From Candidatus Gastranaerophilales bacterium (GTDB taxonomy: Bacteria > Cyanobacteriota > Vampirovibrionia > Gastranaerophilales > Gastranaerophilaceae): 64,000 bases of DNA. The position numbers were made by a program, and so were the translations under genes. A model generated the notes under the pieces. It was not told the origin of the DNA. It saw only the letters and a program-made list of their open reading frames with translations, and made no database searches. The stretch is from NCBI GenBank assembly GCA_944325005.1, contig CALUYO010000004.1:124001-188000 (forward strand). The letters are read 5' to 3'. Numbering within the stretch: the first letter of the stretch is position 1; each line of letters begins with the position of its first letter. Positions 9,210 through 17,856 of the stretch are shown in pieces.

Positions 9210-10124
9210 TTAGTCAATATAAGCTGCAAGAACTTCCTGACCCAACACGGAGAATCTCATTTTTTTCAAAGCTCTTAATTCTGTTTGACGGATACATTCT
9301 TTGGTGACGCCATAAATATTCCCGATTTCTTCAAGTGTCATTTTTTCGCTGTTTTCAATTCCATATCTGAGTTTTACTACCTGCTGTTCACGTTCTTTAA
9401 GTGTTGAGATTACATTCAGGATATCATTCTTCAGATTTGTAAATTCGGCATCGTCAGTTGCAGATGCTTTTTTGTCTTCTATAATATCAGCAATATTCAT
9501 TTCTTTGCCGTCTGTATTTTCAAGTCCGCTCTCAATTGAAATTGTTTTTGTATATGCGTTTAGGAAAGAATCTATTTTGTCTGCAGAAATATTCATCTTT
9601 TTGGCTACGTCTTCATTTTTAATCTGGCAGTTATTTTCTCGTTCCATTTCTCTTTTGAGTTTGGAAAATCTTGACAGGGTTTCCTGAATGTATACAGGAA
9701 TTTTCATGCAGTGTGACTGTTCGGATATAGCTTTAAACATAGACTGTTTAATCCACCAGCTTGCATATGTTGCGAATTTATAACCGAGTTTATAGTTGAA
9801 TTTGTCTGCAGCAACCATAAGGCCAAGATTGCCTTCCTGAATTAAATCAATCATGGGCAAATTTGACATGTGTATTGCTTTTTTTGCAATTGTAACTACG
9901 AGTTTTAAATTTGCTTTGATCAAGCGGTCTTTTGCTTCCAAATCTCCGTTCTTTGCTTTTTTAGCAAGATCTTTTTCTTCTGCCGGAGTAAGTGAGCGGT
10001 AATCTGATATCTCTCTGATGTAATTAGACAGGATACTATCATTTGATCCGTCAAATATTTCATTTTTCGCAGGATTTGAGGATTGTCCGGCAGTTTTCAT
10101 TTTGACAGGCGTATTTTTTTTCAT
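9210..10124 (-). CDS. Sigma-70 factor, primary-like (group 1/2)
   Basis: The 304-residue protein has sigma regions 1.2 to 4. Region 1.2 is SNYIREISDYRSLTPAEE. Region 2 is LIKANLKLVVTIAKK ... DLIQEGNLGLMVAADKF ... YKFATYASWWIKQ. Region 4.2 has the helix-turn-helix MTLEEIGNIYGVTKECIRQ. The -10 recognition segment is intact. It lacks the long region 1.1 of vegetative RpoD, so it may be a group 2 factor. The start at 10124 follows AAGGAG; an upstream TTG extension was rejected. It is divergent from the thioredoxin-like gene. Confidence 0.88.
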   Translation of the reverse strand: MKKNTPVKMKTAGQSSNPAKNEIFDGSNDSILSNYIREISDYRSLTPAEEKDLAKKAKNGDLEAKDRLIKANLKLVVTIAKKAIHMSNLPMIDLIQEGNLGLMVAADKFNYKLGYKFATYASWWIKQSMFKAISEQSHCMKIPVYIQETLSRFSKLKREMERENNCQIKNEDVAKKMNISADKIDSFLNAYTKTISIESGLENTDGKEMNIADIIEDKKASATDDAEFTNLKNDILNVISTLKEREQQVVKLRYGIENSEKMTLEEIGNIYGVTKECIRQTELRALKKMRFSVLGQEVLAAYID

Positions 10125-10307
10125 ACCTCTTTTAAACTCCTTCTTATTTGGTGAACACAAGATACAACACTGATATAATAATTACTTAGTATATATTAAA
10201 TATATACCATGATATATACTTTTCTAAACATTATGTTAAGTTATGTTTCATTGATAATAATTTGTCAGATAAAAATTTTGTTGTATAATCATAAAATGGA
10301 GGATATT

Positions 10308-10781
10308 ATGAAGAAAAAGATACTTATAACTTTAGGAATTATTATTGCAATAGCAATGTCTTCGGTTGTAGGGTTTGCAGTTGCAGCCATGAATGCGCCA
10401 AAACATCCGTCTGACTATAAGATAGGTATTTCTTATGAGAAGGCCTTAGAATCTGACAAACCGATGCTTGCAGTATTTTATGTAGACTGGTGCGGTTATT
10501 GTATGAGGTTTATGCCTAAATTTAAAACATTAAGCGGAATTTATAAAAATAAATATAATTTCGTAATGATAGATGTTGAAAATGAAGAAAATCGTGCTCT
10601 TTCTGAAGATGTTGGGATTACAGGTTTCCCGACGGTTTATATTTTAGACCCGAAATATGACAACAGAGTTCTCATGTCTAACAGTTATTACCAAAATCTT
10701 AAAAAATTCAGAGTAGAACTTGACAGATACTTGAGAATAAGGGCTTTGTTAGATAAGGCTACTGTACAAGAAGAAAAATAG
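10308..10781 (+). CDS. Membrane-anchored thioredoxin-fold protein
   Basis: The 157-residue protein has an N-terminal hydrophobic segment (residues 5-26, signal anchor or signal peptide) and a thioredoxin fold with active site DWCGYC near residue 60 and cis-Pro motif GFPTVYILD near 107. It probably handles thiols outside the membrane, perhaps the disulfides suggested by the paired Cys of the prepilins. The start at 10308 follows TGGAGGATATT. Promoter-like TTGTATAAT lies at about 10280. A strong terminator follows. Confidence 0.8.
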   Translation: MKKKILITLGIIIAIAMSSVVGFAVAAMNAPKHPSDYKIGISYEKALESDKPMLAVFYVDWCGYCMRFMPKFKTLSGIYKNKYNFVMIDVENEENRALSEDVGITGFPTVYILDPKYDNRVLMSNSYYQNLKKFRVELDRYLRIRALLDKATVQEEK

Positions 10782-10879
10782 TTGTAATATTTCTTAACAA
10801 AATGGGCTAAAAATAGCAATTTTTTGAAAAGAGAGGGTTTTATATAAATATAAAGCTCTCTCTTCTTATTTAAACGGAT

Positions 10880-10914
10880 AGGCCTTGAATACTAATTCTC
10901 AAGGTCTTTTTTTT
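10880..10914 (+). terminator. Rho-independent terminator
   Basis: AGGCCTTGA pairs with TCAAGGTCT (nine pairs, one G-U) across a 9-base loop and is followed by eight Ts. It ends the thioredoxin-like transcript. A second hairpin (AAGAGAG / CTCTCTT) lies just before it at about 10828-10864. Confidence 0.88.
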
Positions 10915-10930
10915 ATGCTAAAATTATATT

Positions 10931-11713
10931 ATGAAAGATATTCAAAATTTAAAAGATAACAGAAATGTAGATATTCAAAAAGTCGGGATTAAACATCTTG
11001 AATTACCTTTGATTATTCAGCGAAAAAATAATTCTAATCAGGTTGTATGCGCCAGAGCAAAAGTTAATGTATCACTTCCGAGAGATTATAAGGGCACTCA
11101 TATGTCACGATTTGTAGAGGTTCTTGCCGAATGGAAAAATAAAAATCTTTTGGGTGTGGATATTAAAGGCTGTTTGGAAAAAATTATCAATAACCTCGAT
11201 GCACAAAGCGGTGAACTGGAATTTAAATTTACTTATTTTATAGATAAAAAATCACCGGTTACGGCTTTATCTGCTCCAATGAGCTATGACTGTTCATTTG
11301 AGGGGAGAATTGAAAACGGAAATTATAAATTTATCTTAGGTGTTGTTGTTCCGGTAACAACTCTTTGTCCGTGTTCTAAGGAAATCTCTGATAACGGTGC
11401 ACATAACCAGCGCGCTTTTATAAAGGTTAAGGTTTCTTATGATGAGAGCAAGCATGTTTGGCTGGAGGATTTAATAGATTTAATCGAAAATTGTGCTTCC
11501 TGTCCTGTTTATCCTTTATTAAAACGTGAAGATGAAAAGTTTGTAACTGAAAAAGCATGGGATAATCCTAAATTCGTTGAGGATGTTCTGCGTGATGTGG
11601 TTGTTGAATTAAGAAATCACCATGTTATAAAAGAATTTGAAGTGGAATGTGAAGCTTTTGAAAGCATACATAATCATTCGGCCTGGGCTTTTCAGCATGA
11701 GATTAAGAATTAG
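10931..11713 (+). CDS. folE2: GTP cyclohydrolase FolE2 (type IB)
   Basis: The 260-residue protein matches GTP cyclohydrolase IB, which makes 7,8-dihydroneopterin triphosphate for folate or queuosine-type pathways. Markers are the N-terminal QKVGIKHLELPL, the catalytic-cysteine region VTTLCPCSKEISDNGAHNQR near residue 145 and the closing HNHSAWA. This metal-flexible form often replaces zinc-dependent FolE. There is no clear SD before the ATG at 10931, and a TATGCTAAAATTAT box lies very close, so the mRNA may be leaderless. It converges with and overlaps the next gene by 4 bases. Confidence 0.93.
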   Translation: MKDIQNLKDNRNVDIQKVGIKHLELPLIIQRKNNSNQVVCARAKVNVSLPRDYKGTHMSRFVEVLAEWKNKNLLGVDIKGCLEKIINNLDAQSGELEFKFTYFIDKKSPVTALSAPMSYDCSFEGRIENGNYKFILGVVVPVTTLCPCSKEISDNGAHNQRAFIKVKVSYDESKHVWLEDLIDLIENCASCPVYPLLKREDEKFVTEKAWDNPKFVEDVLRDVVVELRNHHVIKEFEVECEAFESIHNHSAWAFQHEIKN

Positions 11714-12237
11714 AATTTGCAGGATATGATTGCGTTAAATCCCCAGTTTTTACCGCTGTTATCTTTTATATCCTGAAGGTTGTATCTTTGTGCTTCAAGT
11801 GATATTGATGTTCTGTCATTCAATTTTTGTGTTACACCTGCAAATACACCGACGCTGTGATTCCATTTCACTTTTTTGAAATCTTTCTGGCCTGCATAAT
11901 GCGGATTGCAATAAATATTTGTATTTTTTCCGACAGGAGCATCTACAGAGAAAGGAGAATATCTGAATTGAATAGATTCTGTTTCTTTTCCAAGTTTATT
12001 ACGTATTCTGAGGTTCTGGTTAAATACTCCTTTTTTGTCGTAATTGTAACCGCCCTTTAAATCAATAACAAACATTCCGTCGTCTTTAAAGTTTGTGCCG
12101 ACACCCAGAAATGCTGATACATATCCTTTTTCTTTTTTATATTTTTCTTCGACCCCGCATACTGTAAAATTTGAGCCGTCTAAGTTTTGATATGTTGAAA
12201 CTGAAACATTTCCGACTGTTTTAAGTGGTTCTGTCAT
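11710..12237 (-). CDS. Beta-strand-rich protein, possibly barrel-like
   Basis: The 175-residue protein has alternating hydrophobic and polar strands (VSAFLGVGTNF, MFVIDLKGGYNY, HSVGVFAGVTQKL, TSISLEAQRYNL) and ends with Phe after WGFNAIISCKF, as outer-membrane barrels often do. No signal peptide is visible, which argues against export unless the true start lies elsewhere. Only GGGGA-like purines precede the ATG. Function unknown. Confidence 0.5.
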   Translation of the reverse strand: MTEPLKTVGNVSVSTYQNLDGSNFTVCGVEEKYKKEKGYVSAFLGVGTNFKDDGMFVIDLKGGYNYDKKGVFNQNLRIRNKLGKETESIQFRYSPFSVDAPVGKNTNIYCNPHYAGQKDFKKVKWNHSVGVFAGVTQKLNDRTSISLEAQRYNLQDIKDNSGKNWGFNAIISCKF

Positions 12238-12359
12238 TATATCCCCTTTTTTTATTTTCCCCGTATAATTATAAACGTTTGTTTTATCAAAAAATTGCTT
12301 AATTGTTAAAATTTTTTAATCTTGAAAATTTTGGGACGATAGTTTATAATATAAAATAA

Positions 12360-12427
12360 GAAAGGAGCTGGTATGAAAACATTTATAGCTACATTGTTTC
12401 GGGGGGGGGGCGCTTAACCGCTTTTTC
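12360..12427 (+). promoter_or_regulatory. G10 element, copy 2 (pilin 2 leader)
   Basis: SD GAAAGGAGC (12360-12368), ATG at 12373, ten Gs at 12401-12410. The leader sequence from ATG to G run is identical to copy 1. The G10 frame stops at TAA 12415 after MKTFIATLFRGGGA. GCTTTTT (12420-12426) can pair with AAGGAGC only through two G-U pairs, the weakest SD pairing of the set. The -10 like TATAAT lies about 12 bases before the SD. Confidence 0.7.
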
Positions 12428-13097
12428 AGAGGGCTTTACTTTAGCAGAAGTACTTGTAACATTAGGCATAATCGGTGTAGTCTCAGCAATGACTGTTCCG
12501 ACTTTAATGCAAAATCATCAGCGAAAAACTTATGTTACGCAGTTGCATAAAGTATATAATGAGATTACTCAGGCAGCTTTGCAATATCAGACAGATAGAA
12601 ATGCGGTGAATCTTCGAGAAGCCGGTATTAATTCTGAGGCTAGTGCAAATGCATTTATAAGAAATTATTTTAAGGTCGTAAATGAATGTGAAGGATTAAG
12701 CGGCTGCTTTGCAGATTCTTATAAAAAAATGAGTGGTGGTGAAGTTTCTCTTGGAAATACAAGAAGTTTTGTTTTAGCAAGCGGAGCTTCTGTCAGACCT
12801 ATGTATAATGCTGTAGGGTTGGCTTTAGTCAGTTTTCTTGTAGATGTAAACGGGAAACAAGGTCCTAATATTGCAGGGCGTGATCTGTTTATTATGTGTC
12901 TTTATAATAATGGTGTGCTTGACGATGCCAGTTATACTATAGATGATGATGGCAATACATCTGAAATTTTTGACACTGTACCATTATCAGAAGAGGAGAG
13001 AAATAAGATTTTTAATTCTCAGTGCAATTCAAATTCTACCGGCGTAGCCGGCTGTTTTGGAAAAATTCTTAATGATGGATGGGAAATGACGTATTAG
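12373..13097 (+). CDS. Prepilin-type protein 2, out of frame at G10
   Basis: The pilin body is open from the G run to the stop at 13097 and needs a -1 shift (or 11 or 8 Gs) to join the ATG at 12373. Joined, it reads a short basic leader, RGGGRLTAFSEG, then FTLAEVLVTLGIIG with Glu5 of the mature helix. The body carries CEGLSGC near mid-protein, PNIAGRDLF, and the closing GCFGKILNDGWEMTY. It is a near copy of pilin 1 but with an intact body, so it is probably the functional member of the pair. PilD at 22659 would cleave after Gly. It is followed by a strong terminator. Confidence 0.85.
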
Positions 13098-13106
13098 TCT
13101 ATTAAT

Positions 13107-13135
13107 AAAAAGGACAGGTAAAACCTGTCCTTTTT
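13107..13135. terminator. Bidirectional terminator between pilin 2 and M49-like gene
   Basis: AAAAAGGACAGGT and ACCTGTCCTTTTT form a perfect 13-base hairpin with a 3-base loop and A/T runs on both sides. It serves pilin 2 (plus) and the metallopeptidase gene ending at 13139 (minus). Confidence 0.92.
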
Positions 13136-13138
13136 AAG

Positions 13139-14863
13139 TTATTCATTAAGTAACTTTTCTGCAAGTTCTGATTCTGTTCTACCGTTCAGAGTTTTGTTAA
13201 TTTTTTGCAGTTTCTGTCCTATGAGTTCCATATTATCTGTCCAGATAAAGTTATCAAGAACATATTTTTCTGCTTTGTCAAAATCGCCTTCGATTTGAAT
13301 TCTTACAATTTCAGCAAGCATTTCTTTTGCAATTGGAACAACTTTATCTATGTTGACATGTATTTTTCCGTCAATAATATCATACGCCCCGCGTTCTGCA
13401 AAATACTTGTTCTGCATAACTGTACGGACTCTGTGAGCCTGACTTAATGTCGGTTTAGACTTTAAGAAATTGTCGGCAATTGTTGTAACAATAATTTGTT
13501 TTCTCTGTTCCTCTGTATACATTCCGAGTTCTGTTAAAAGGTCAACAAAAGCTAAAGAACCCATATCAGCTTTGTTTTCCTCAATAATATTACGATATTT
13601 GCCCAAGGTTTCGCAAGCTTTTTTAGGTCCTAGTGAGTGTGCATTTTCATGACCTATTGTAAACCAGTGATCAGCTTCATCAAGGTAAAATTGGTGCTGA
13701 TTTTTATCTAAAATTGCATCCAGTCGTTCTTGGAGTTTTTTCATATCACTTATAAATCTTATCTGCCTGTGATAAACATTTCTTCTGCCTCCGCCGATTG
13801 TTAGAGATAATTTGTCATCGTTAGGGAGGTTTTCTGCGAGCGTAATCCCGCCCCTGTAAGCTCCGACATCTCCTGTTACAGCAACTAAATCAACATCAAC
13901 CATTGTTTGTTTCGCATCGCTGTTCGGATTAATATTTTGTTCATATTCATCAGCGTACGGCATATTTTGCGCAAGAGTCGGAAGATATTGTTTTATCGCC
14001 ATTAATGCATCTGTTCCTTTTTTGTTGACAATCCCGACGCGCCCGCCGAGAAAATCTTTCGGGATTGCTTTAATTCCGTTTTTTTCAAGAAGTTCTGAAA
14101 GTTCTTTATTTTCGGCAATTGTTCCGGTCATTTCATCCTCATAGTTTTCTCTGGTGATAGTAAATTCAAGAGGCGTATCTTGTAATGTTGACCATTTTTT
14201 GTCAGCATAAGCATCAAGCATAGGATCTGCTGTACGTAATGCTTTTGCCTGAAGTTTTAAGTATTCTGTGAAATCTTCATTAGTTGATGTTTCTGAGGCT
14301 TTATCAATTTCATCCGCCATTTTGGAAAAATCTTCTTTGAATTTGTCAATGTAATCAATTCCGATAAGTTCATCTCCGTTTCTTTCAACAACTGAGCGCT
14401 GGGTAAGAATTTTTTTGACTTCTTCTATTTTTCCTTCATTAATCATTTTTGTTAAAATACTATGGAATTCTTCTTTTGATAAATCTTCAGGGTAAACACC
14501 TTTGCCGGGTAATTCTTTTATTCCTTTTGCAAGGTTAATTTTATTTGACATAGTATCAATAGCGTTCATGCCCTTTTGAGCATCAAAAAGAATTTTTGTG
14601 AGTTCAGCCTGTTTGTTTCCCTTTGAAATTTCATCTTCTAAAAACTCTTTAAATTCAAGGTTATGATGGCAGTCAATCTGCATGTTAATCTTTTCTAATA
14701 TATATGCTGCTTTCACAAGGTGTTTAAGTGTTTCTTTATCGCCTTTTTCAAGTTCTATATATTCCGGGGCATCGCATTTAAGCATTTTTTTTGTCATTAA
14801 GTAATCTTTATGCGTGCGTTTTTCAAGTTCTTCCATTGAAAGATTAAATTCAAACTCTCTCAT
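13139..14863 (-). CDS. M49-like (dipeptidyl-peptidase III-like) zinc hydrolase
   Basis: The 574-residue protein has HENAHSLGP at residues 405-413 and IIEENKADMGSL around 428-433. That pair is the zinc-binding signature (HExxH plus a downstream EExKAD) of dipeptidyl-peptidase III and plant Nudix-hydrolase-associated M49 relatives. There is no signal peptide, so it is probably a cytoplasmic peptidase that trims small peptides. The N-terminal 250 residues are helical. DPP III proper is longer and has HEXXGH, so substrate is uncertain. The SD AAAGGAGATAAAAAT precedes the ATG. Confidence 0.75.
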   Translation of the reverse strand: MREFEFNLSMEELEKRTHKDYLMTKKMLKCDAPEYIELEKGDKETLKHLVKAAYILEKINMQIDCHHNLEFKEFLEDEISKGNKQAELTKILFDAQKGMNAIDTMSNKINLAKGIKELPGKGVYPEDLSKEEFHSILTKMINEGKIEEVKKILTQRSVVERNGDELIGIDYIDKFKEDFSKMADEIDKASETSTNEDFTEYLKLQAKALRTADPMLDAYADKKWSTLQDTPLEFTITRENYEDEMTGTIAENKELSELLEKNGIKAIPKDFLGGRVGIVNKKGTDALMAIKQYLPTLAQNMPYADEYEQNINPNSDAKQTMVDVDLVAVTGDVGAYRGGITLAENLPNDDKLSLTIGGGRRNVYHRQIRFISDMKKLQERLDAILDKNQHQFYLDEADHWFTIGHENAHSLGPKKACETLGKYRNIIEENKADMGSLAFVDLLTELGMYTEEQRKQIIVTTIADNFLKSKPTLSQAHRVRTVMQNKYFAERGAYDIIDGKIHVNIDKVVPIAKEMLAEIVRIQIEGDFDKAEKYVLDNFIWTDNMELIGQKLQKINKTLNGRTESELAEKLLNE

Positions 14864-14986
14864 ATTTTTATCTCCTTTATTATTTGATAATTATAGCATA
14901 TTCTATCAAATTTATATTAGACCATATAATGTAGTCTTATTGAAAATAATAGAAATTTTTGTTAAAATCATTATGTTATAATTTAA

Positions 14987-15059
14987 TTGAAAGGAGTAAT
15001 TATGAATACATATTTTAAATCTTCATGTCGGGGGGGGGGCGTAATTTAAGCTCTTTCAA
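14987..15059 (+). promoter_or_regulatory. G10 element, copy 3 (pilin 3 leader)
   Basis: SD TTGAAAGGAGT (14987-14997), ATG at 15002, ten Gs at 15030-15039. The G10 frame reads MNTYFKSSCRGGGVI and stops at TAA 15047. AGCTCTTTCAA (15049-15059) is complementary to the SD region: seven exact pairs (TTGAAAG / CTTTCAA), then a bulged G, then AGT / AGCT-side pairs. This is the longest SD pairing of the nine. TTATAAT lies upstream near 14976. Confidence 0.7.
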
Positions 15060-15786
15060 TGGTTTTACTCTAGCTGAAGTTTTGATAACATTAGGTATTA
15101 TTGGAATAGTAGCAGCCTTGACAATGCCTGCATTAATTAATTCTTACCAGAAAATGGTATTGAGACAGCAGTTTAAAAAAGCTTATAATACTATGTTAAA
15201 TGGCTATCGTTTGGCCGAAGCAAATTTAGGTTTTCATCCTATGTGTTATTATGGTGATGATAATATTGGGGCACCTTGTATAAAATATGAAAACGGAAAT
15301 TGTATTGAATATGGAGAGGCTGTTAATCCTACAAATCAATTATCTGACTGTCCGCTATTAAGAGAAGAATTAATGAAAGTATTATCTGTAATAAAGGTTT
15401 GTGAAGGGAATGGTCTTGCTGACGGATGTATTCCTCCATATAAAGGAAATGATACGTTATATAAAGACAATAATGAAAATGCTTCTGAAGAAGATACGAA
15501 TATGGCTACAACTGGTACAGCCGGCTGGAGAGAACAAAATATTCAAAATAAATCGCATATTTGGGTTTTGTCTGACGGTATAACTATAGTATGGTATGGT
15601 AGTTCAACTGCTTTGTTTGCAGTGGATGTTAATGGTATGAAAGGACCTAATAAATGGGGATATGACTTATTTCCATTTACCCTTAAATCAAATTTAGCTA
15701 AAGCATTATGGCTTGAGGCTGGTGCCTCGTTTACAGAAAAAGGCGGAAAGACAACAAAGGAAATGATGCAAAGCATGGGGTTGTAA
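15002..15786 (+). CDS. Prepilin-type protein 3, divergent
   Basis: The body joins the ATG at 15002 only by a -1 shift in the G run. An in-frame ATG at 15025 sits immediately before the run and gives an unbroken 253-residue protein starting MSGGGRN, but has no SD. After SSFNG comes FTLAEVLITLGIIG. The body differs from the main group: an insert with several Cys (CYYGDDNIGAPC, NCIEYGE), and VDVNGMKGPNKWGYDLF in place of PNILGRD. It lacks the closing GCFGKIL and ends QSMGL. It is probably a minor pilin or pseudopilin. It abuts rlmH, convergently. Confidence 0.8.
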
Positions 15787-16257
15787 TTATTTGTGGTAAG
15801 TTTCACCTTTAATAATTTTAAAAGCTCTGTAAATTTGTTCAATTAGTATTAATCGTGCAAATTGGTGCAGGAAAGTCATTTTTGACATACTCATTTTGAG
15901 GTTTGCACGAGCTGAAACTATTGGAGAAATTCCGCATGAAGAACCTATTACAAATATGATTTCCGAAACTCCGTCATTTGTCAGTTCTTCTATTTTGGCG
16001 GCAAATTCTTCAGAGGAAAACATTTTACCTTTAATTTCCATTGTGATTACAAATGATTGAGGTTTAATGTATGATAAAATTCTTTCACCTTCCTGCTCTA
16101 ATATTTTTGAGGTAAGATTTTCGTCTTTTATTTCAATTGCTGGAAGTTCAATTATTTCAAAAGAAGCATAAGGTGTCAGACGTTTTAAAAATTCATCAAT
16201 ACCTTCTTTTAGAAATTTTTCTTTAATTTTCCCGAGTGCAATGATTTTAATTTTCAT
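15787..16257 (-). CDS. rlmH: 23S rRNA (pseudouridine1915-N3)-methyltransferase RlmH
   Basis: The 156-residue protein is full length for RlmH (SPOUT fold). It has MKIKIIALGKIKEKF at the start, FVIGSSCGIS (the SAM-binding knot, near 108) and a C-terminal MTFLHQFARLILIEQIYRA. The protein methylates pseudouridine 1915 in helix 69 of 23S rRNA. The start at 16257 replaces a longer reading to 16299 that would overlap mscS coding; the overlap is then 11 bases, suggesting coupled translation after mscS. Confidence 0.95.
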   Translation of the reverse strand: MKIKIIALGKIKEKFLKEGIDEFLKRLTPYASFEIIELPAIEIKDENLTSKILEQEGERILSYIKPQSFVITMEIKGKMFSSEEFAAKIEELTNDGVSEIIFVIGSSCGISPIVSARANLKMSMSKMTFLHQFARLILIEQIYRAFKIIKGETYHK

Positions 16258-17104
16258 TTTTTGCCATATAAACAGTTGTGGAAGGGAATGCATAATCAAT
16301 GCCTTCTTTTCGGAAACGTGAGGTTACTTCAAAAAGAAATGCACTTTTTATTTTTACGAAAGTGTCGTAAGATTTTGTTTTTGCATATCCGATAAAGCGT
16401 ATATTAATTGAACTGCTGTCCAGCTCATGCATGAATGTATTGAAATCTTTATGTATTTCATGGTTTGCAATAGCAGCTTCATTAATTATTTCCATTGCAC
16501 GTTTAAGTTTTTCATCCGGAGTGTCATAAGTTAATCCGAAAATTACATCAATCCTGCGTTTTTTTGCACCGGAAACATTTGAGATAATGCTGTTGGCAAC
16601 CATGTCATTCGGCACAGTTACTACAAAATTTTCAAGGTTTCTGATTTTTGTAGAACGAATGCTTATAGCTTCTACAGTCCCTTCCAAATCATTGATTTTT
16701 ACGTAATCCCCGATTTTATAAACCTTGTCCCCCAAAAGAGCTATGGTGCCAAAAATTGAAGATATTGTCTGCTGCGCAGCGAAGCTTACCGCAAGACCTG
16801 TTATCCCGAAACCTGCTATAAGAGATGTTAAAGAATAACCCTGACTCTGCAAAAATGATGCAATAAGAACAAAAGCTATAAGAAATTTTATAACTTTACT
16901 AATCAGCGGTACTATATGATCAATCGGCAGGGGACTGTTATTTGCTTGGAATTTTTCTTTTAGTTTATGTGTAAATATATCAGTCAGTTTAAAAAGTACG
17001 ATTATAATTATCAGATTGACAATTGTTCCTGCAATCAGGTTTATTTTGAATGCAGCAAATATTTTGTCCAGCTTGTCGGCAAAAGAAACAATATCATCAA
17101 TCAT
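16247..17104 (-). CDS. Small-conductance mechanosensitive channel (MscS family)
   Basis: The 285-residue protein has an MscS layout: N-terminal membrane helices (about 20-45 and 68-88), the pore helix LIAGFGITGLAVSFAAQQTISS near 95, then the beta domain with GDYVKINDLEGTVEAISIRSTKIR and VPNDMV. It opens under membrane tension and releases solutes in hypo-osmotic shock. I set the start at 17104, eight bases after a GGAG. The open frame runs on through the tRNA-Gly gene, but that extension is non-coding. Confidence 0.93.
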   Translation of the reverse strand: MIDDIVSFADKLDKIFAAFKINLIAGTIVNLIIIIVLFKLTDIFTHKLKEKFQANNSPLPIDHIVPLISKVIKFLIAFVLIASFLQSQGYSLTSLIAGFGITGLAVSFAAQQTISSIFGTIALLGDKVYKIGDYVKINDLEGTVEAISIRSTKIRNLENFVVTVPNDMVANSIISNVSGAKKRRIDVIFGLTYDTPDEKLKRAMEIINEAAIANHEIHKDFNTFMHELDSSSINIRFIGYAKTKSYDTFVKIKSAFLFEVTSRFRKEGIDYAFPSTTVYMAKNEN

Positions 17105-17141
17105 ACACATATCTCCAGTTATTAAAAGAGAGTACAAAAAA

Positions 17142-17214
17142 AGCGGAAGACGAGACTCGAACTCGCAACAGCCTGCTTGGAAGGCAGGTACTCTAGCCAT
17201 TGAGTTACTTCCGC
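17142..17214 (-). tRNA. tRNA-Gly, anticodon TCC
   Basis: The minus strand folds as a tRNA. The 7-base acceptor stem is GCGGAAG / CTTCCGC with discriminator T. The D arm contains AATGGCTAGAGT. The anticodon stem-loop CTGCCTTCCAAGCAGG gives anticodon TCC (glycine, GGA). The T arm is GCGAG TTCGAGT CTCGT. CCA is not encoded. It lies 37 bases upstream of mscS on the same strand. Confidence 0.96.
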
Positions 17215-17340
17215 ATATTTCTATATATAATATAAACAAAAAATTTTTGCAATAGCTATAATGGATGAATATAATTCTAAAGAATTAGCTCTAGTTTGCT
17301 ACTTTTTTATAAAAAAACTCATCCTCAGGAGTGGTGAAAA

Positions 17341-17469
17341 GTGTTAAAAAAAACGTTATTATATATATGTAAGCTTATTATATCCAGGCACTTTTTCGGG
17401 GTTGCGATAAGATTTTTTCTCTTTGCAGGTTTGGTTGAAAATATAATGAGCTTACTTCACAAGATTTAA
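17341..17469 (+). CDS. Putative 42-residue cationic hydrophobic peptide
   Basis: In the 350-base gap between the tRNA and ppiC, a GTG at 17341 preceded by AGGAGTGGTGAAAA opens a 42-codon frame. The peptide is basic and hydrophobic: a lysine start, a stretch rich in Leu, Ile and Tyr, then HFFGVAIRFFLFAGLVENIM. It could be a small membrane protein, a type I toxin or a bacteriocin-like peptide. It is followed within 25 bases by a strong terminator. Upstream DNA contains TTTTTTATAAAAAA and GGATGA/TCATCC repeats that could fold the 5' leader. No family recognised. Confidence 0.5.
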   Translation: MLKKTLLYICKLIISRHFFGVAIRFFLFAGLVENIMSLLHKI

Positions 17470-17491
17470 AACTCTATGTTTGATATGCATA

Positions 17492-17526
17492 ACTTGCCCG
17501 ATTTTTTAGTCGGGCAAGTCTTTTTT
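17492..17526 (+). terminator. Rho-independent terminator
   Basis: ACTTGCCCGA and TCGGGCAAGT form a perfect 10-base GC-rich stem with an 8-base loop, followed by C and six Ts. It separates the 42-residue ORF from ppiC. Confidence 0.95.
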
Positions 17527-17565
17527 ATGTTATAATTTTTTTGTGAAGATATTAAGGAGTGAAAA

Positions 17566-17856
17566 ATGTTAAGAGAAGTTAGAGCAAGTCACATTCTTGT
17601 AAAAACAGAGGATGAAGCAAAAAGTTTATTAGAAGAAATTAAAGGCGGAAAATCTTTTGCAGATGCTGCAAAAGAAGTATCACTCTGCCCTTCCGGTCGT
17701 GACGGAGGAGATTTAGGCTTTTTCAAAAAAGGTGTTATGGTAAGACCTTTTGAAGATGCAGCTTTCTCTTTAAAAGAAATCGGCGAAATTTCTGAACCTG
17801 TTGAAACTCAGTTTGGCTGGCATTTAATTCAATTGACAGGCATGATTGATGATTAG
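17566..17856 (+). CDS. Parvulin-type peptidyl-prolyl isomerase
   Basis: The 96-residue protein is a stand-alone parvulin domain. It starts REVRASHILVKTEDEAKSLL, has SLCPSGRDGGDLGFF in the middle and ends GWHLIQLTG. Parvulins speed cis-trans isomerisation of X-Pro bonds. With no signal peptide it is cytoplasmic, like PpiC. Its SD is AAGGAGTGAAAA. The stop overlaps the pepP start by 8 bases, so it opens a ppiC-pepP-trmH-dnaA-ruvA run. Confidence 0.92.
   Translation: MLREVRASHILVKTEDEAKSLLEEIKGGKSFADAAKEVSLCPSGRDGGDLGFFKKGVMVRPFEDAAFSLKEIGEISEPVETQFGWHLIQLTGMIDD

Noticed and set aside
15025-15786. ATG at 15025 as the true start of pilin 3
   Set aside because: It keeps the frame open with ten Gs but has no SD, and the strong SD and ATG at 15002 match the layout of the other copies. 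Kept as an alternative only.
17105-17239. N-terminal extension of the MscS gene
   Set aside because: It would run through the tRNA-Gly gene; the ATG at 17104 has a well-placed GGAG.
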